From Robinsoniella peoriensis (GTDB taxonomy: Bacteria; Bacillota; Clostridia; Lachnospirales; Lachnospiraceae): DNA of 64,000 nucleotides. The stretch lies in assembly GCF_042680125.1 (NCBI RefSeq), contig NZ_JBHTNY010000034.1; one strand, given 5' to 3'. Below the pieces are notes generated by a model. That model made no database searches, was not told where the DNA came from, and saw nothing but the letters and a program-made list of their open reading frames with translations. The position numbers and the translations under genes are program-made. Position 1 is the stretch's first letter, and every line of letters starts with the position of its first letter. Of this stretch, positions 24,874-33,250 are shown piece after piece.

Positions 24874-27009
24874 TTATTCTGCTGAAAAATAATAATCCAA
24901 AACAATCTTATCCTTCTCCACAACATAGGTGCTGCCACCGGTTTCTTTTACATCTTCCACCATGCTGATTAACAGGACGGGCTTACTGGAAGCAGGCTCC
25001 GGAGTCAATACACCAAACCATCCCAGTTCCGTACCTGTCGTATCAGATACGTCTGCCTTGATTTCCGCAGTTCCTGTTTTCCCTGCTAAAATAGTGGAAT
25101 CCATTTTTGCTGCCCTGCCTGTGCCTTCCGGCGAGGATATTACTTTTTCCATAGCGTTTTCCACCCTGTCCGCCGTTTCCTTTGAAAATGCCTGGGGAAG
25201 CCACACCTGAGGCTCTGGTGAATCCTTGTACTGAAGATAAGGCTTTATGACATTTCCATCATTACAAAATGCCGTATACAATGCCGCAAGATGCAGCGGG
25301 TTAATTAAAATCTGTCCCTGGCCATAGCCGCTGTCGGCAAGCAGTACCTCTGATTCTATTTTCTCTGTATTGGAATACTGGGATTGTGCCATGGTAATCT
25401 CAAAAGGCATTTCCTGGTTAAATCCCAGTTTGTCCAGCTGGCTTTCCAACTGATCTGCCCCAATCTTAAGTGCTGCTTTTGCAAAATATATATTATCGGA
25501 ATAGATCATTGCATTTTCTAATGTGACTGGTTCATATGCATGTAAAGTAGTTACATGATAATCTCCCCAGCTTGTGTCTTTCTGCCAGCTAAGCCCTTCA
25601 TTTCCAAAGTCCTCATCCGGGTTAATTGCCCCTGTATCCAGCCCTATTCCGGCGATTACCGGCTTAAAGGATGAACCCGGGCAAAGTACCTGACGGAACC
25701 GGTTATACAAAGGATTCCTTTTATCGCCGTTTAATTCCTTCCACTTCTTATCCGACATGCCTTTTATGAAATCATTACTGTCAAAAGTCGGCGTGCTGAC
25801 AAGGGCCAGCACCTCCCCGGTATACGGATTCATTGCAACAGAACAGCTTTTGTCATCTTTAAATTGCTCATACAGACTTTCCTGAAGCCCGGCATCAATC
25901 GTCAGCCTAATATTTTCTCCGTCTTTTTTTGGTATGGATGCAATCACCGCTTTCGTCTTCCCGTTTTCATTTTCAATTACAATCTCATATCCGTCCTGAC
26001 CCTTTAATTCTTTTTCATACAAGCCTTCCATTCCGCTTTTTCCAATTACACTGTTTTCACTGTATCCTTCATTCGGGTGTGCTTCCAGGTCTTCAGCCGT
26101 TACATTCTGAATATATCCGGTCAAATGGGATGCCCCTTTTCCAAGAGGATAACTTCTCACAATCGTATCCGATATCATAACCCCGGGTATCGTAATCAGT
26201 TCATCCTGAACCTCTTTATTTTTCATAGCCTGATCCGGCGGGGAAGCAGACATCAGATCCGTCTCTAACACCTTATCCAATACGGCAATCGGTACCAGTG
26301 AATCTCCTTTTACCCAGGTCGCATCCAGCTTTGTCTTGATGGATTCCACGGTAGTATCCAGAAGTTTTGCCAGCCTGATCAGATCATTGCCGGCATCTTC
26401 ACTCATTTTTCCTGGTACCAGTCCTATGGATACAGCTGTTCCTTCCCCTGCAAGCATTTTTCCATTTCTGTCTGTGATCTCTCCACGTCTGCTTTCCACT
26501 ACAGATACCCTTACCTTATCCTTCGCCGTCAGCTCTGGGAAAATCAGGCTGTCATTCCATTCCAGTACATATCCCCTCCCCTGCTCTTTGGTAAATACCG
26601 CCTGGTTTTCAAACTGCACTTCTCCGGCAGAGCTCTTCATAGCCTGTTGATAACTCACAGTTACCTGCCCCTGGTCTTCCTCCGTATCCAGTATGCTGAC
26701 CCTGATATCCTCTGCTTCCATTCCCTGATAAATATTTTTATTCCTTTCCGTAAAATATTTTTCGGAATAGCTCTCTTTGCTTTGCCCGCTTATCATGCTG
26801 TACATGGTTTGATATTCTGATTTCTCTATATAGGACATATATTTCTGAAGCAGTTGATCAGGCTCTTCTCCCTTGCCGGTTAATTGCTTCAAAAGAGATT
26901 CCGGTCCCTTATATCCCTGTGATCTTAGATACATATATCCCGTTGTGATAATCACTCCGGCCACAACAACAGCCAAAAACGCAATGACAGCGATATTGTT
27001 TTTCTTCAT
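24874..27009 (-). CDS. MecA-like class B penicillin-binding protein (transpeptidase)
   Basis: A 711-residue cell-wall transpeptidase: one membrane helix (about 8-28), an NTF2-like MecA_N region (about 38-150), a PBP dimerisation region, and a transpeptidase domain from about residue 380. The three active-site motifs are visible: SxxK in GSSFKP, SxN in YSDNIYF and KTG in GKTGTAE. This layout is the low-affinity MecA/PBP3 type. GGAGGATG precedes the ATG. Two TACAnnTGTA dyads lie upstream, as expected for BlaI/MecI control. It could reduce beta-lactam susceptibility; that is inference from family and operators. Confidence 0.92.
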   Translation of the reverse strand: MKKNNIAVIAFLAVVVAGVIITTGYMYLRSQGYKGPESLLKQLTGKGEEPDQLLQKYMSYIEKSEYQTMYSMISGQSKESYSEKYFTERNKNIYQGMEAEDIRVSILDTEEDQGQVTVSYQQAMKSSAGEVQFENQAVFTKEQGRGYVLEWNDSLIFPELTAKDKVRVSVVESRRGEITDRNGKMLAGEGTAVSIGLVPGKMSEDAGNDLIRLAKLLDTTVESIKTKLDATWVKGDSLVPIAVLDKVLETDLMSASPPDQAMKNKEVQDELITIPGVMISDTIVRSYPLGKGASHLTGYIQNVTAEDLEAHPNEGYSENSVIGKSGMEGLYEKELKGQDGYEIVIENENGKTKAVIASIPKKDGENIRLTIDAGLQESLYEQFKDDKSCSVAMNPYTGEVLALVSTPTFDSNDFIKGMSDKKWKELNGDKRNPLYNRFRQVLCPGSSFKPVIAGIGLDTGAINPDEDFGNEGLSWQKDTSWGDYHVTTLHAYEPVTLENAMIYSDNIYFAKAALKIGADQLESQLDKLGFNQEMPFEITMAQSQYSNTEKIESEVLLADSGYGQGQILINPLHLAALYTAFCNDGNVIKPYLQYKDSPEPQVWLPQAFSKETADRVENAMEKVISSPEGTGRAAKMDSTILAGKTGTAEIKADVSDTTGTELGWFGVLTPEPASSKPVLLISMVEDVKETGGSTYVVEKDKIVLDYYFSAE

Positions 27010-27038
27010 TTCACATCCTCCTTACAATTCATATTTAT

Positions 27039-27090
27039 TACATTTGTAATATTTAATTACAAAAATTTTTATTTATATATTACATCTGTA
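27039..27090 (-). promoter_or_regulatory. two BlaI/MecI-type operator dyads upstream of the PBP
   Basis: TACATTTGTA (27039-27048) and TACATCTGTA (27081-27090) both match the TACAnnTGTA core of BlaI/MecI operators. They are 42 bp apart, about four helical turns, and lie 30-80 bases upstream of the PBP start. No blaI or blaR1 gene is in this window. Confidence 0.65.
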
Positions 27091-27439
27091 GGATTTTAAA
27101 GTCAAGTACTTTTCTCATTTACCATGATATTCATAACCCAAAATAAAACCTTTAAATTTTGTCATGATTTCATGTCCGCCCAGGGTCTTCCACTTTACAA
27201 TACACAAGCAGATTAAAAGCAGATTTGTCTTTTATGCCATACCTGCCACGTTAAATTATGCCGGAAATGTCCGTACTTTCTTCAATAAAGAGTTTAAAAC
27301 ACATACAAAATCTGCATTTCAATACAAATCTGATCCGTATTTTATAAAATCATATATAATGATAATTATGTTTCTATTTCTAAAAGGAAAACTATAGAAA
27401 AACCGATTAAAAGTCTAAACAACATCAAAAGGAGAGAAT
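27091..27439. other. intergenic region between the PBP and the first lipoprotein gene
   Basis: Apart from the PBP operators on its left and the shared-architecture promoter at 27314-27360, this divergent region shows no gene. It is AT-rich, with no long open frame that has a ribosome site. Confidence 0.5.
27314..27360 (+). promoter_or_regulatory. shared-architecture promoter 1
   Basis: GCATTTCAATACA (27314-27326) followed after 28 bases by TATAAT (27355-27360). No TTGACA-like -35 lies at the normal spacing. The same box-spacing-TATAAT arrangement recurs at 28407, 29548, 30683 and 31367. It serves the lipoprotein gene at 27440. Confidence 0.6.
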
Positions 27440-28330
27440 ATGAAAAAGAACTTATGGAAATACGGCTGTACTCTATTAGCAGGCAGTATCCTGATTCTAA
27501 ACATAACAGGATGCGGAAAGGTAACTGCAGAATCACTTATGAACTCCATGTCAGAAAACATGTCAAAAGTAAATGATTATAAAATTGATATGTCGGCAGA
27601 TCTAAACGCCAGCGGATCCATGAGCGGAGTTACGCTGGATGTCCAGGCAGGTCTGGATATAGCACTTCAGCTAAATGTGAAGCCACAGATACTGTATGCT
27701 GATGGTAATATTTGGTTCAAAACACTGGGTATGGAGCAGAAAATAGATGTTGCGTCTTACTCCATGAAAGAAGATCCGGATATCATCAATTATTTTCAAA
27801 TCGGAAAATCAGAATGGAAAAGGAACACCATTACCAATCCGGAAAATGACCCTGACGTAAATATATATAATGAACTCACAGATTTGTCGGTTAATTTAGA
27901 ACTGGAGGATCATACATCCCAGCTGGAAGACATAGAATGTTACAAACTCAAAGGTCTTTTAGATACGAATGCCTTGCGTAAAATGGCAGATTCACTATAT
28001 GATCAGTTCGATGAAGCTGCCAATATTTATAAAGATGTTAACTGGGCGGAAATCGAAATACCTATAGAATTCTACGTTTCCAAAAAAGAAAAAATGCCGG
28101 TTAAAATAAGTGTGGAGTTAAAACCATTATTGATGGGTCTGATGAAATCTATTGATGACCAGAAAGACCTAAGCATAAACTGTGATCATTTAACATTAAA
28201 CTTTATTTATAGTTCTTTCGGAGAAATTGGTACGATTTCCCTCCCACAGGAAATTAAAGATATTCAGACAGAAAAGACTTCGGAAGCCATGAATTCAGAA
28301 ACAGAAAATATTACAACAAAAACAATATAA
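27440..28330 (+). CDS. DUF6612-like lipoprotein, copy 1
   Basis: A 296-residue exported lipoprotein. The signal peptide ends in the lipobox NITGC, with Cys25 the lipidated residue, followed by GKVTAESLM. The mature part resembles small LolA/LppX-like beta-sheet lipoproteins that bind or monitor lipids or cell-wall material. The neighbour at 28529 is a clear paralogue: the same start MKK, lipobox and the shared stretch ESLMNSMSENMSKV/ESLLKSMSENMSKA. The ribosome site is AAAGGAGAG. Function is unknown. Confidence 0.85.
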   Translation: MKKNLWKYGCTLLAGSILILNITGCGKVTAESLMNSMSENMSKVNDYKIDMSADLNASGSMSGVTLDVQAGLDIALQLNVKPQILYADGNIWFKTLGMEQKIDVASYSMKEDPDIINYFQIGKSEWKRNTITNPENDPDVNIYNELTDLSVNLELEDHTSQLEDIECYKLKGLLDTNALRKMADSLYDQFDEAANIYKDVNWAEIEIPIEFYVSKKEKMPVKISVELKPLLMGLMKSIDDQKDLSINCDHLTLNFIYSSFGEIGTISLPQEIKDIQTEKTSEAMNSETENITTKTI

Positions 28331-28342
28331 ATTTATGAAAAT

Positions 28343-28375
28343 AGCAGAAGGCAAATATGTTCTTCTGCTTTTCTA
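28343..28375 (+). terminator. terminator after lipoprotein 1
   Basis: AGCAGAAG (28343-28350) and CTTCTGCT (28362-28369) form an 8-bp stem followed by TTTCT. The next gene then has its own promoter. Confidence 0.75.
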
Positions 28376-28406
28376 TCTCTATTTGCACATTTTATGTTAT
28401 AAAATG

Positions 28407-28454
28407 TGCATTTCAATACACTCCCGATCCGATCACAAATAAATCATATATAAT
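28407..28454 (+). promoter_or_regulatory. shared-architecture promoter 2
   Basis: TGCATTTCAATACA (28407-28420), 28 bases, TATAAT (28449-28454). Box, spacing and flanking ATATATAATGA match promoter 1, so the two lipoprotein genes were probably duplicated together with their promoters or are co-regulated. Confidence 0.6.
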
Positions 28455-28528
28455 GACTATCATGTGTTCTTTCTGTCTTAAGAATACAATCACCCATTGA
28501 AAAGGGAAAGACAAAGGAGAAAAAAAGT

Positions 28529-29386
28529 ATGAAAAAGAAATTTGTAAGGTATAGCTGTGCTGTATTGGGAAGCAGTATTTTGATTTTAAGCGTGACAGGA
28601 TGCGGTAAAGCAACATCCGAATCACTTCTAAAATCCATGTCCGAAAATATGTCGAAAGCAGAAAACTATAAAATAGACATGCTTATGGATTTGAAAGCCG
28701 GCGGCACTGTTCAGGGAATTTCGGTCGATGTTACCATGAATATGGATATGGGAATGAAGGTAAACACAGATCCCGAAATCATACATGCCGAAGGGAGTAT
28801 GGCTTTGGGAATGCTTGGTATGGATCAGACATCTCCACTAGAAGTATATACGGTCCGGGACGGTGATAACACAATTTCGTACACCAAAACAGGGGAAGAG
28901 GGCTGGACAAAAGAAGTACAAGAAAATCTGGATAAAAGCCTGAATGCTTATGAATTTAAAGAGTTTGAAAAACTGGCAGCAAGTCTGGAATTGGAGAAGA
29001 ATACAACTGATCTGGAAGGTGTTGAATGCTATGCATTAAAAGGTGTACTGGACGGCGAAGCATTGAGCACAATCCTGGACTCTGCATTAAGTGCAATGAA
29101 CGATTCTGCGGAGATCATGGGGGATGCAGATTGGGCAGCTATTAAAATTCCGGTAGAATTTTATATTGCAAAAAAAGATTCCATGCCGGTAAAAATGACG
29201 CTTGATTTGCAGACTATGATGTTAGAAGCCATGAAATCAGCGGGTGCACAGGAAGATGTAGAATTCAACTGTGAATCATGCACTTTTGATCTTAAATTTG
29301 GGTCTTTTGGCGAAGTTGAAACCATTACGCTTCCGGATGATGTCAAAAACTCTGCCATAGAAAAACCTGCAGACAGCGCAGCTTAA
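28529..29386 (+). CDS. DUF6612-like lipoprotein, copy 2
   Basis: A 285-residue paralogue of the gene at 27440. The signal peptide has lipobox SVTGC, followed by GKATSESLLKSMSENM. Conserved positions between the two copies include the E-C-Y-LKG motif (VECYALKG and IECYKLKG) and the PVEFY/PIEFY motif. The start follows a GGAGAA site. The two copies differ over most of their length, so the duplication is not recent. Both are likely surface lipoproteins; function unknown. Confidence 0.85.
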   Translation: MKKKFVRYSCAVLGSSILILSVTGCGKATSESLLKSMSENMSKAENYKIDMLMDLKAGGTVQGISVDVTMNMDMGMKVNTDPEIIHAEGSMALGMLGMDQTSPLEVYTVRDGDNTISYTKTGEEGWTKEVQENLDKSLNAYEFKEFEKLAASLELEKNTTDLEGVECYALKGVLDGEALSTILDSALSAMNDSAEIMGDADWAAIKIPVEFYIAKKDSMPVKMTLDLQTMMLEAMKSAGAQEDVEFNCESCTFDLKFGSFGEVETITLPDDVKNSAIEKPADSAA

Positions 29387-29547
29387 AGCGTATTTTTAAA
29401 CAGATTTTACAAGCTGTACTTTCCATTTACCGGGAAGACGCAGGATGATCTGTTTTAAAATGTTCATTTTCTGTAATCAATGTAACCGCAGCAGATAAAA
29501 CAGGGTGTAATCTTCACACTTTTATTATTTTGTTACAGAAAAACAGC

Positions 29548-29592
29548 CATTTAGTACAAACATGTTCTAACTGTTTTTAATTTGTGTATAAT
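29548..29592 (+). promoter_or_regulatory. shared-architecture promoter 3
   Basis: CATTTAGTACA (29548-29558), 28 bases, TATAAT (29587-29592). No gene starts within 500 bases, so it probably drives a short RNA. Confidence 0.5.
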
Positions 29593-29598
29593 AGTGAT

Positions 29599-29670
29599 TG
29601 CTTAGTATTACATGATTCCCATCCCGCAGCTCCCACAAGCTGCGGCGGGTACTCCCAACAATATAATATT
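29599..29670 (+). ncRNA. candidate small RNA with CCGCAGCT hairpin
   Basis: It begins just after a shared-architecture promoter and contains a perfect 8-bp hairpin CCGCAGCT/AGCTGCGG (29624-29645) with loop CCCACA, followed by GTACTCCCAAC. A similar hairpin and downstream motif lie at 30759-30795. No canonical U-tract terminator follows directly, so the 3' end is uncertain. Confidence 0.3.
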
Positions 29671-29891
29671 TTCTAAATCCTATATAATTTTATAGATAAA
29701 ACAGAATCTTATCTGATCTGAAATTCCAGCTTCACAGCATCCAGCTCTTCTCCCTTAACCCTTTATCTCTTAACGTATTTTTAACCTAACAGACCATAAC
29801 GCTTAAATTCGGGGCTAATCCTTGTCTATTTTCTAACTGCTGCGATGTGGTCAATCGACGTATCCGCTGCGCCTCATTCCCCGCCTTGCAA

Positions 29892-29930
29892 ACGCTTTGT
29901 AGCTGGGGGTAGTGTTCGGAAAGTAGTAAG
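29892..29930 (+). repeat. dispersed intergenic repeat, copy C (partial)
   Basis: ACGCTTTGTAGCT followed by GGTAGTGTTCGGAAAG. Copy A has the same two blocks with GGTAGTGTACGGAAAG. Confidence 0.5.
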
Positions 29931-29952
29931 CTATCTTACCAACCAAAACAAC

Positions 29953-29981
29953 TTGAAAATCTACATTTATTCCCCTATAAT
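29953..29981 (+). promoter_or_regulatory. promoter of the 30096 gene
   Basis: TTGAAA (29953-29958), 17 bases, TATAAT (29976-29981). The 5' UTR is about 107 bases. Confidence 0.65.
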
Positions 29982-30095
29982 AATGTACATAAACTATTAC
30001 AAAGAGAAAAATAGCTTAAGTTTAAAAGTGATCCAGTTGCTCCATACAACCGCTAAATGGAAAAAAGCATAAGTTATTATAAGGAGAAGTGAATT

Positions 30096-30650
30096 ATGAA
30101 ATGTGTAATCTGTGGAAACGAGAAAAGTATTTTTTCAGTAATTGGTCTAGACGGCAGCATCTGCAGCAGATGCAACGAACACCTTAATATGTATACCTAC
30201 GATAATCCGGCTGTTGCAAAAGCTTATTTTGACAAAGTGGCAGAAATCAACGAATTAGGACCAGATACAAAACGCTTTCTGGAACTCAAATACCGGGAAC
30301 ATCAAAGTGATATATCCGAATTTGATGTCGAAAATGCGAAAAAAAATATTTCACTGGAAATGCCTTTGGATACTTGTTACGAAAGTACTTGCAAAGAAGA
30401 AAATGTATCACGAAAATCTTCCCATCGGAATCCGGAATCTGAATTACATAATTCCCATGATTGCAGTCTGGAATATAAAGCATTTCATCGCGAATTAGCT
30501 AATATAGAAAAAAAACTGGAAGACCAGTATAATAATGTAAGAACCATAAAAAATATACTGATATTCTTTGCAATTATAACTGGAATCGGATTAGTCTGTA
30601 CATTTATTTATGTTGCCCAGCTAATAAGCGCTATAAATAAAGTATTTTAA
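30096..30650 (+). CDS. membrane protein with N-terminal zinc ribbon
   Basis: A 184-residue protein. Two Cys pairs, CVICGN at 3-6 and ICSRCN about 22 residues later, form a zinc ribbon of the DUF4428-like type. The middle is polar and includes a coiled-coil-like segment (about 125-150), and the C-terminus is a membrane helix (about 152-180, ILIFFAIITGIGLVCTFIYV). It is therefore probably a cytoplasmic zinc ribbon tethered to the membrane. AAGGAGAAG precedes the ATG. The role is unknown; short proteins of this type may chaperone or regulate membrane partners. Confidence 0.7.
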   Translation: MKCVICGNEKSIFSVIGLDGSICSRCNEHLNMYTYDNPAVAKAYFDKVAEINELGPDTKRFLELKYREHQSDISEFDVENAKKNISLEMPLDTCYESTCKEENVSRKSSHRNPESELHNSHDCSLEYKAFHRELANIEKKLEDQYNNVRTIKNILIFFAIITGIGLVCTFIYVAQLISAINKVF

Positions 30651-30682
30651 TTCCAAAAACATTCTATGCCAGAAAACTTACC

Positions 30683-30727
30683 TTTTAATACAAACATTAC
30701 CACAACGCTCTGACAATCGTATATAAT
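30683..30727 (+). promoter_or_regulatory. shared-architecture promoter 4
   Basis: TTTTAATACA (30683-30692), 29 bases, TATAAT (30722-30727). It precedes the 30875 gene with a leader of about 140 bases. Confidence 0.5.
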
Positions 30728-30758
30728 AAATCTTGAATTTCGTTATTCACAATGTCGG

Positions 30759-30826
30759 CTCCGCAGCTTCCTCCAACGCTGCGGAGTAACTCCATTTTGC
30801 CTGGCTCCGGGGTTATATCCGGAGCC
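30759..30826 (+). promoter_or_regulatory. two-hairpin 5' leader of the 30875 gene
   Basis: Hairpin 1 is CTCCGCAGC/GCTGCGGAG (30759-30786) with loop TTCCTCCAAC, which contains an anti-Shine-Dalgarno-like CCTCC. Hairpin 2 is GGCTCCGG/CCGGAGCC (30803-30826). The gene's own site CAGGAGG at about 30862 could pair with the loop of hairpin 1. Confidence 0.5.
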
Positions 30827-30874
30827 GGTGTATCGTAAAGATCAAAACCCGTTTATAATCTCCAGGAGGTTTCC

Positions 30875-31333
30875 GTGAAATTTAATCCCCCCAGACTACT
30901 GACAAAAGAAAACTGTTCCAATCATAAAATCGAATATTTTGCTTCCACATTTATAAAACATTATTCCTTTAAAGAAAATTTTGACTACTCGGTCCAAAGC
31001 CTTTCCCAGCTGGATCATATCCTGAAAACAATGCCGCCATATGCCAAATTTAATCCCGCGTTCCGGCAAAATACCAGGGTTTTATTTGGCTGCTATATTC
31101 TGGAAACAGCCAGACGCTCTTTCGGCGGAAGATATAAGTGGTGGGAGATAAAAGAATTACCCATACTTCTTTCCGGTGAACCCCAAAACGCTATCGGTAT
31201 TGCACCCTTTGATAAAGTGTTAGAAAGAATGGTTTCTGACGTAACCGAATCGATCCCGGAATTCTTTCAAATATATGTAGACATGATGGAGAAATCAAAA
31301 ACCGAAAGCCGCCTTTCTTTTATTATCTACTGA
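30875..31333 (+). CDS. hypothetical protein
   Basis: A 152-residue soluble protein starting with GTG; the site CAGGAGG lies 5 bases upstream and there is no better start. No signal peptide or membrane segment is visible. The sequence has a run YILETARRSFGGRYKWWEI and a C-terminal IAPFDKVLERM that look like conserved blocks, perhaps of an immunity-type or DUF family, but I do not recognise it. It has its own promoter with a structured leader. It stands between the zinc-ribbon gene and the end of the sulfate operon, with no functional partner nearby. Confidence 0.65.
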   Translation: MKFNPPRLLTKENCSNHKIEYFASTFIKHYSFKENFDYSVQSLSQLDHILKTMPPYAKFNPAFRQNTRVLFGCYILETARRSFGGRYKWWEIKELPILLSGEPQNAIGIAPFDKVLERMVSDVTESIPEFFQIYVDMMEKSKTESRLSFIIY

Positions 31334-31366
31334 TAGTTCATCAAAGAAACTGGTAACACAAAAACT

Positions 31367-31414
31367 GCATTTCAATACATTCGTGAACAAAAAGCCGATG
31401 TAATTATATATAAT
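31367..31414 (+). promoter_or_regulatory. shared-architecture promoter 5
   Basis: GCATTTCAATACA (31367-31379), 29 bases, TATAAT (31409-31414). No plus-strand gene follows before the convergent cysN, so a short RNA is likely. Confidence 0.5.
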
Positions 31415-31420
31415 AATTGA

Positions 31421-31510
31421 GTAATAAACTTCTTTATCATTTTAACTCTGTTTACAGAGAACTCTCTTTTCAAATACCCCGGAGCCAGCCAACCTTCGGG
31501 GTATTTCAGC
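31421..31510 (+). ncRNA. candidate small RNA ending in a 10-bp hairpin
   Basis: It starts after promoter 5, holds a small CTCTG/CAGAG hairpin and a perfect 10-bp stem AAATACCCCG/CGGGGTATTT (31472-31506). The hairpin could also end cysN transcription from the other strand, though neither side has a long U run. Confidence 0.3.
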
Positions 31511-31540
31511 TATATTTTCAGAATCATTTATTTTCTCAAA

Positions 31541-33250
31541 TTAAATCACCCAGAAATTATCATGAAAGATAATTCTGCGGTAAGCCCCAAAATCCATCCA
31601 CCGGTTTAAAAATTCTGCCTGCCGATTATCTTTTTTTAGCTCCCATTCTTTAAAAAGTTCTGATACTTCATCATCGCTATTTACCTGAATTCCAAATCCT
31701 CTGCCATTTAAAACCGGTACACCACTATAATGATATTCCTTTAATGGCTGTATTTCCGCTATCTGTCCTTTGCGTATGCGTACCGCTGTCTTATCGCGAA
31801 GTACACAAACATCAAAATCTTCGGGATATGAAAAACTCTCCCCTTCTAACGGGATTTGATCTCCAATAGTATACACCTGCTGTACTTCTCTGCTTTTCAT
31901 AACAGACAGGCTTTCCAGATTGTAATAATATTCTTCAAAAATATCGCCTCTTGCCCTGAGGTCACCATGGATAAAAGTGCTGTCTCTCCCCTCTTTCTCC
32001 CCTGCTTCGTCTAACCCACACAGTTCTTCAATAACACCGCAGGCAGAAGTCATATTTGTTATCCTGTCGATCAGAATCAATTCTCCCAGCGTTTTATGCT
32101 TATGGAACAGATCGATTACAGCCGGTTCTGTCAAAGCAATTTCACAACGTGCAATTTCATTCTTCACCAGGTGCTCTGCTGCTAAATGTTCCCCTGTATT
32201 CACATCTACTTTATACCGGATCGCTTTTACCACTCCCGGTATTAATTTTGTTCCCGTCTTAACCAGAAATTCTTTTCCGGGAACCAGTCTGGAGTCATCC
32301 ATCCACAACAGACTTGTCACAAATTGTTTGACTGGTTTTAAATCGGTATCTTTAGTCAGCACACATCCTCTGGAAACATCTACTTCCCGGTCCAGCTGAA
32401 TGGTCACAGCCTGACCTGCGTATGCTTTGGAGGTTTCCCGGTCTCCCGCATAAATACTCTTTACAACCGCCCTCTGTGCACTTGGCAAAGTAATTAGTTC
32501 TTCTCCTGTCTCTATCGCACCGGATTCAATCTGACCCTGAAATCCCCGGAAAGTATGATCCGGTCGGCACACTCTTTGTACCGGAAGTACAAATCCCTGT
32601 TCCGAAGTTACGGCAACGTCGATATTTTCCAGGCAGGTAAGCAAATCCTGGCCTTCATACCAGGGTGTGTTTGCTGATTTTTTTGTTACATTATCTCCTT
32701 CCGTAGCAGATACCGGGATACAAATGATATTTTCAAGCAACAGTTCTTCTTTCAATTCCTGCAATTCACGTTCAATTTCCAGAAAACGATTCTGGTCGTA
32801 TCCCATGAGATCCATTTTATTTACTGCAAATATAAATGAACGGATACCCATTAACGAACATATTCTGGCATGGCGCCTGGTCTGCACCAGTACACCTTGT
32901 TTTGCGTCCACAAGTATTACTGCCAGATCTGCAAATGATGCACCCACTGCCATATTTCTGGTATACTCCTCATGTCCCGGAGTATCTGCCACAATAAAGC
33001 TTCTATGATCTGTTGTAAAGTAGCGATATGCTGCATCTATCGTAATTCCCTGTTCCCGCTCAGCCATTAAACCATCCAGAAGTAGGGAATAATCAATCTC
33101 ACCTCCGCGGCTGCCAACCTTGCTGTCCAGCTCCAGTGCTTTTTCCTGATCTGCATAAAGCAGTTTCGCATCGTATAAAATATGCCCGATCAGGGTTGAT
33201 TTTCCATCATCCACGCTTCCGCAGGTTATAAATTTTAATAATCCTTTCAT
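31541..33250 (-). CDS. cysN: sulfate adenylyltransferase subunit CysN, with a C-terminal extension
   Basis: A 569-residue GTPase subunit of ATP sulfurylase. GTP hydrolysis drives formation of APS from sulfate and ATP by CysD. GTPase motifs: P-loop GSVDDGKST, switch DTPGH, NKMD. EF-Tu-like beta-barrel domains follow to about residue 430. Bacterial CysN proteins are about 475 residues long. Here about 100 extra residues (from about 470) have no APS-kinase P-loop, so the extension is not CysC. It contains FDVCVLRDKTAVRIRKG and ends IIFHDNFWVI. The start overlaps the cysD stop by one base (TAATG). Confidence 0.92.
   Translation of the reverse strand: MKGLLKFITCGSVDDGKSTLIGHILYDAKLLYADQEKALELDSKVGSRGGEIDYSLLLDGLMAEREQGITIDAAYRYFTTDHRSFIVADTPGHEEYTRNMAVGASFADLAVILVDAKQGVLVQTRRHARICSLMGIRSFIFAVNKMDLMGYDQNRFLEIERELQELKEELLLENIICIPVSATEGDNVTKKSANTPWYEGQDLLTCLENIDVAVTSEQGFVLPVQRVCRPDHTFRGFQGQIESGAIETGEELITLPSAQRAVVKSIYAGDRETSKAYAGQAVTIQLDREVDVSRGCVLTKDTDLKPVKQFVTSLLWMDDSRLVPGKEFLVKTGTKLIPGVVKAIRYKVDVNTGEHLAAEHLVKNEIARCEIALTEPAVIDLFHKHKTLGELILIDRITNMTSACGVIEELCGLDEAGEKEGRDSTFIHGDLRARGDIFEEYYYNLESLSVMKSREVQQVYTIGDQIPLEGESFSYPEDFDVCVLRDKTAVRIRKGQIAEIQPLKEYHYSGVPVLNGRGFGIQVNSDDEVSELFKEWELKKDNRQAEFLNRWMDFGAYRRIIFHDNFWVI

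Larger units (their letters stand above)
29387..30095. other. 709-base region without a supported protein gene
   Basis: The region holds an imperfect hairpin at about 29395-29460 (TTTTAAACAGAT with ATCTGTTTTAAAA), a shared-architecture promoter at 29548-29592, a C/U-rich-loop hairpin at 29624-29645, repeat copy C at 29892-29930, and the promoter of the 30096 gene at 29953-29981. No open frame with a ribosome site was found. Confidence 0.5.

Noticed and set aside
29845..30072. A 75-codon plus-strand frame before the zinc-ribbon gene
   Set aside because: It runs through repeat copy C and the promoter of the next gene, and has no ribosome site.
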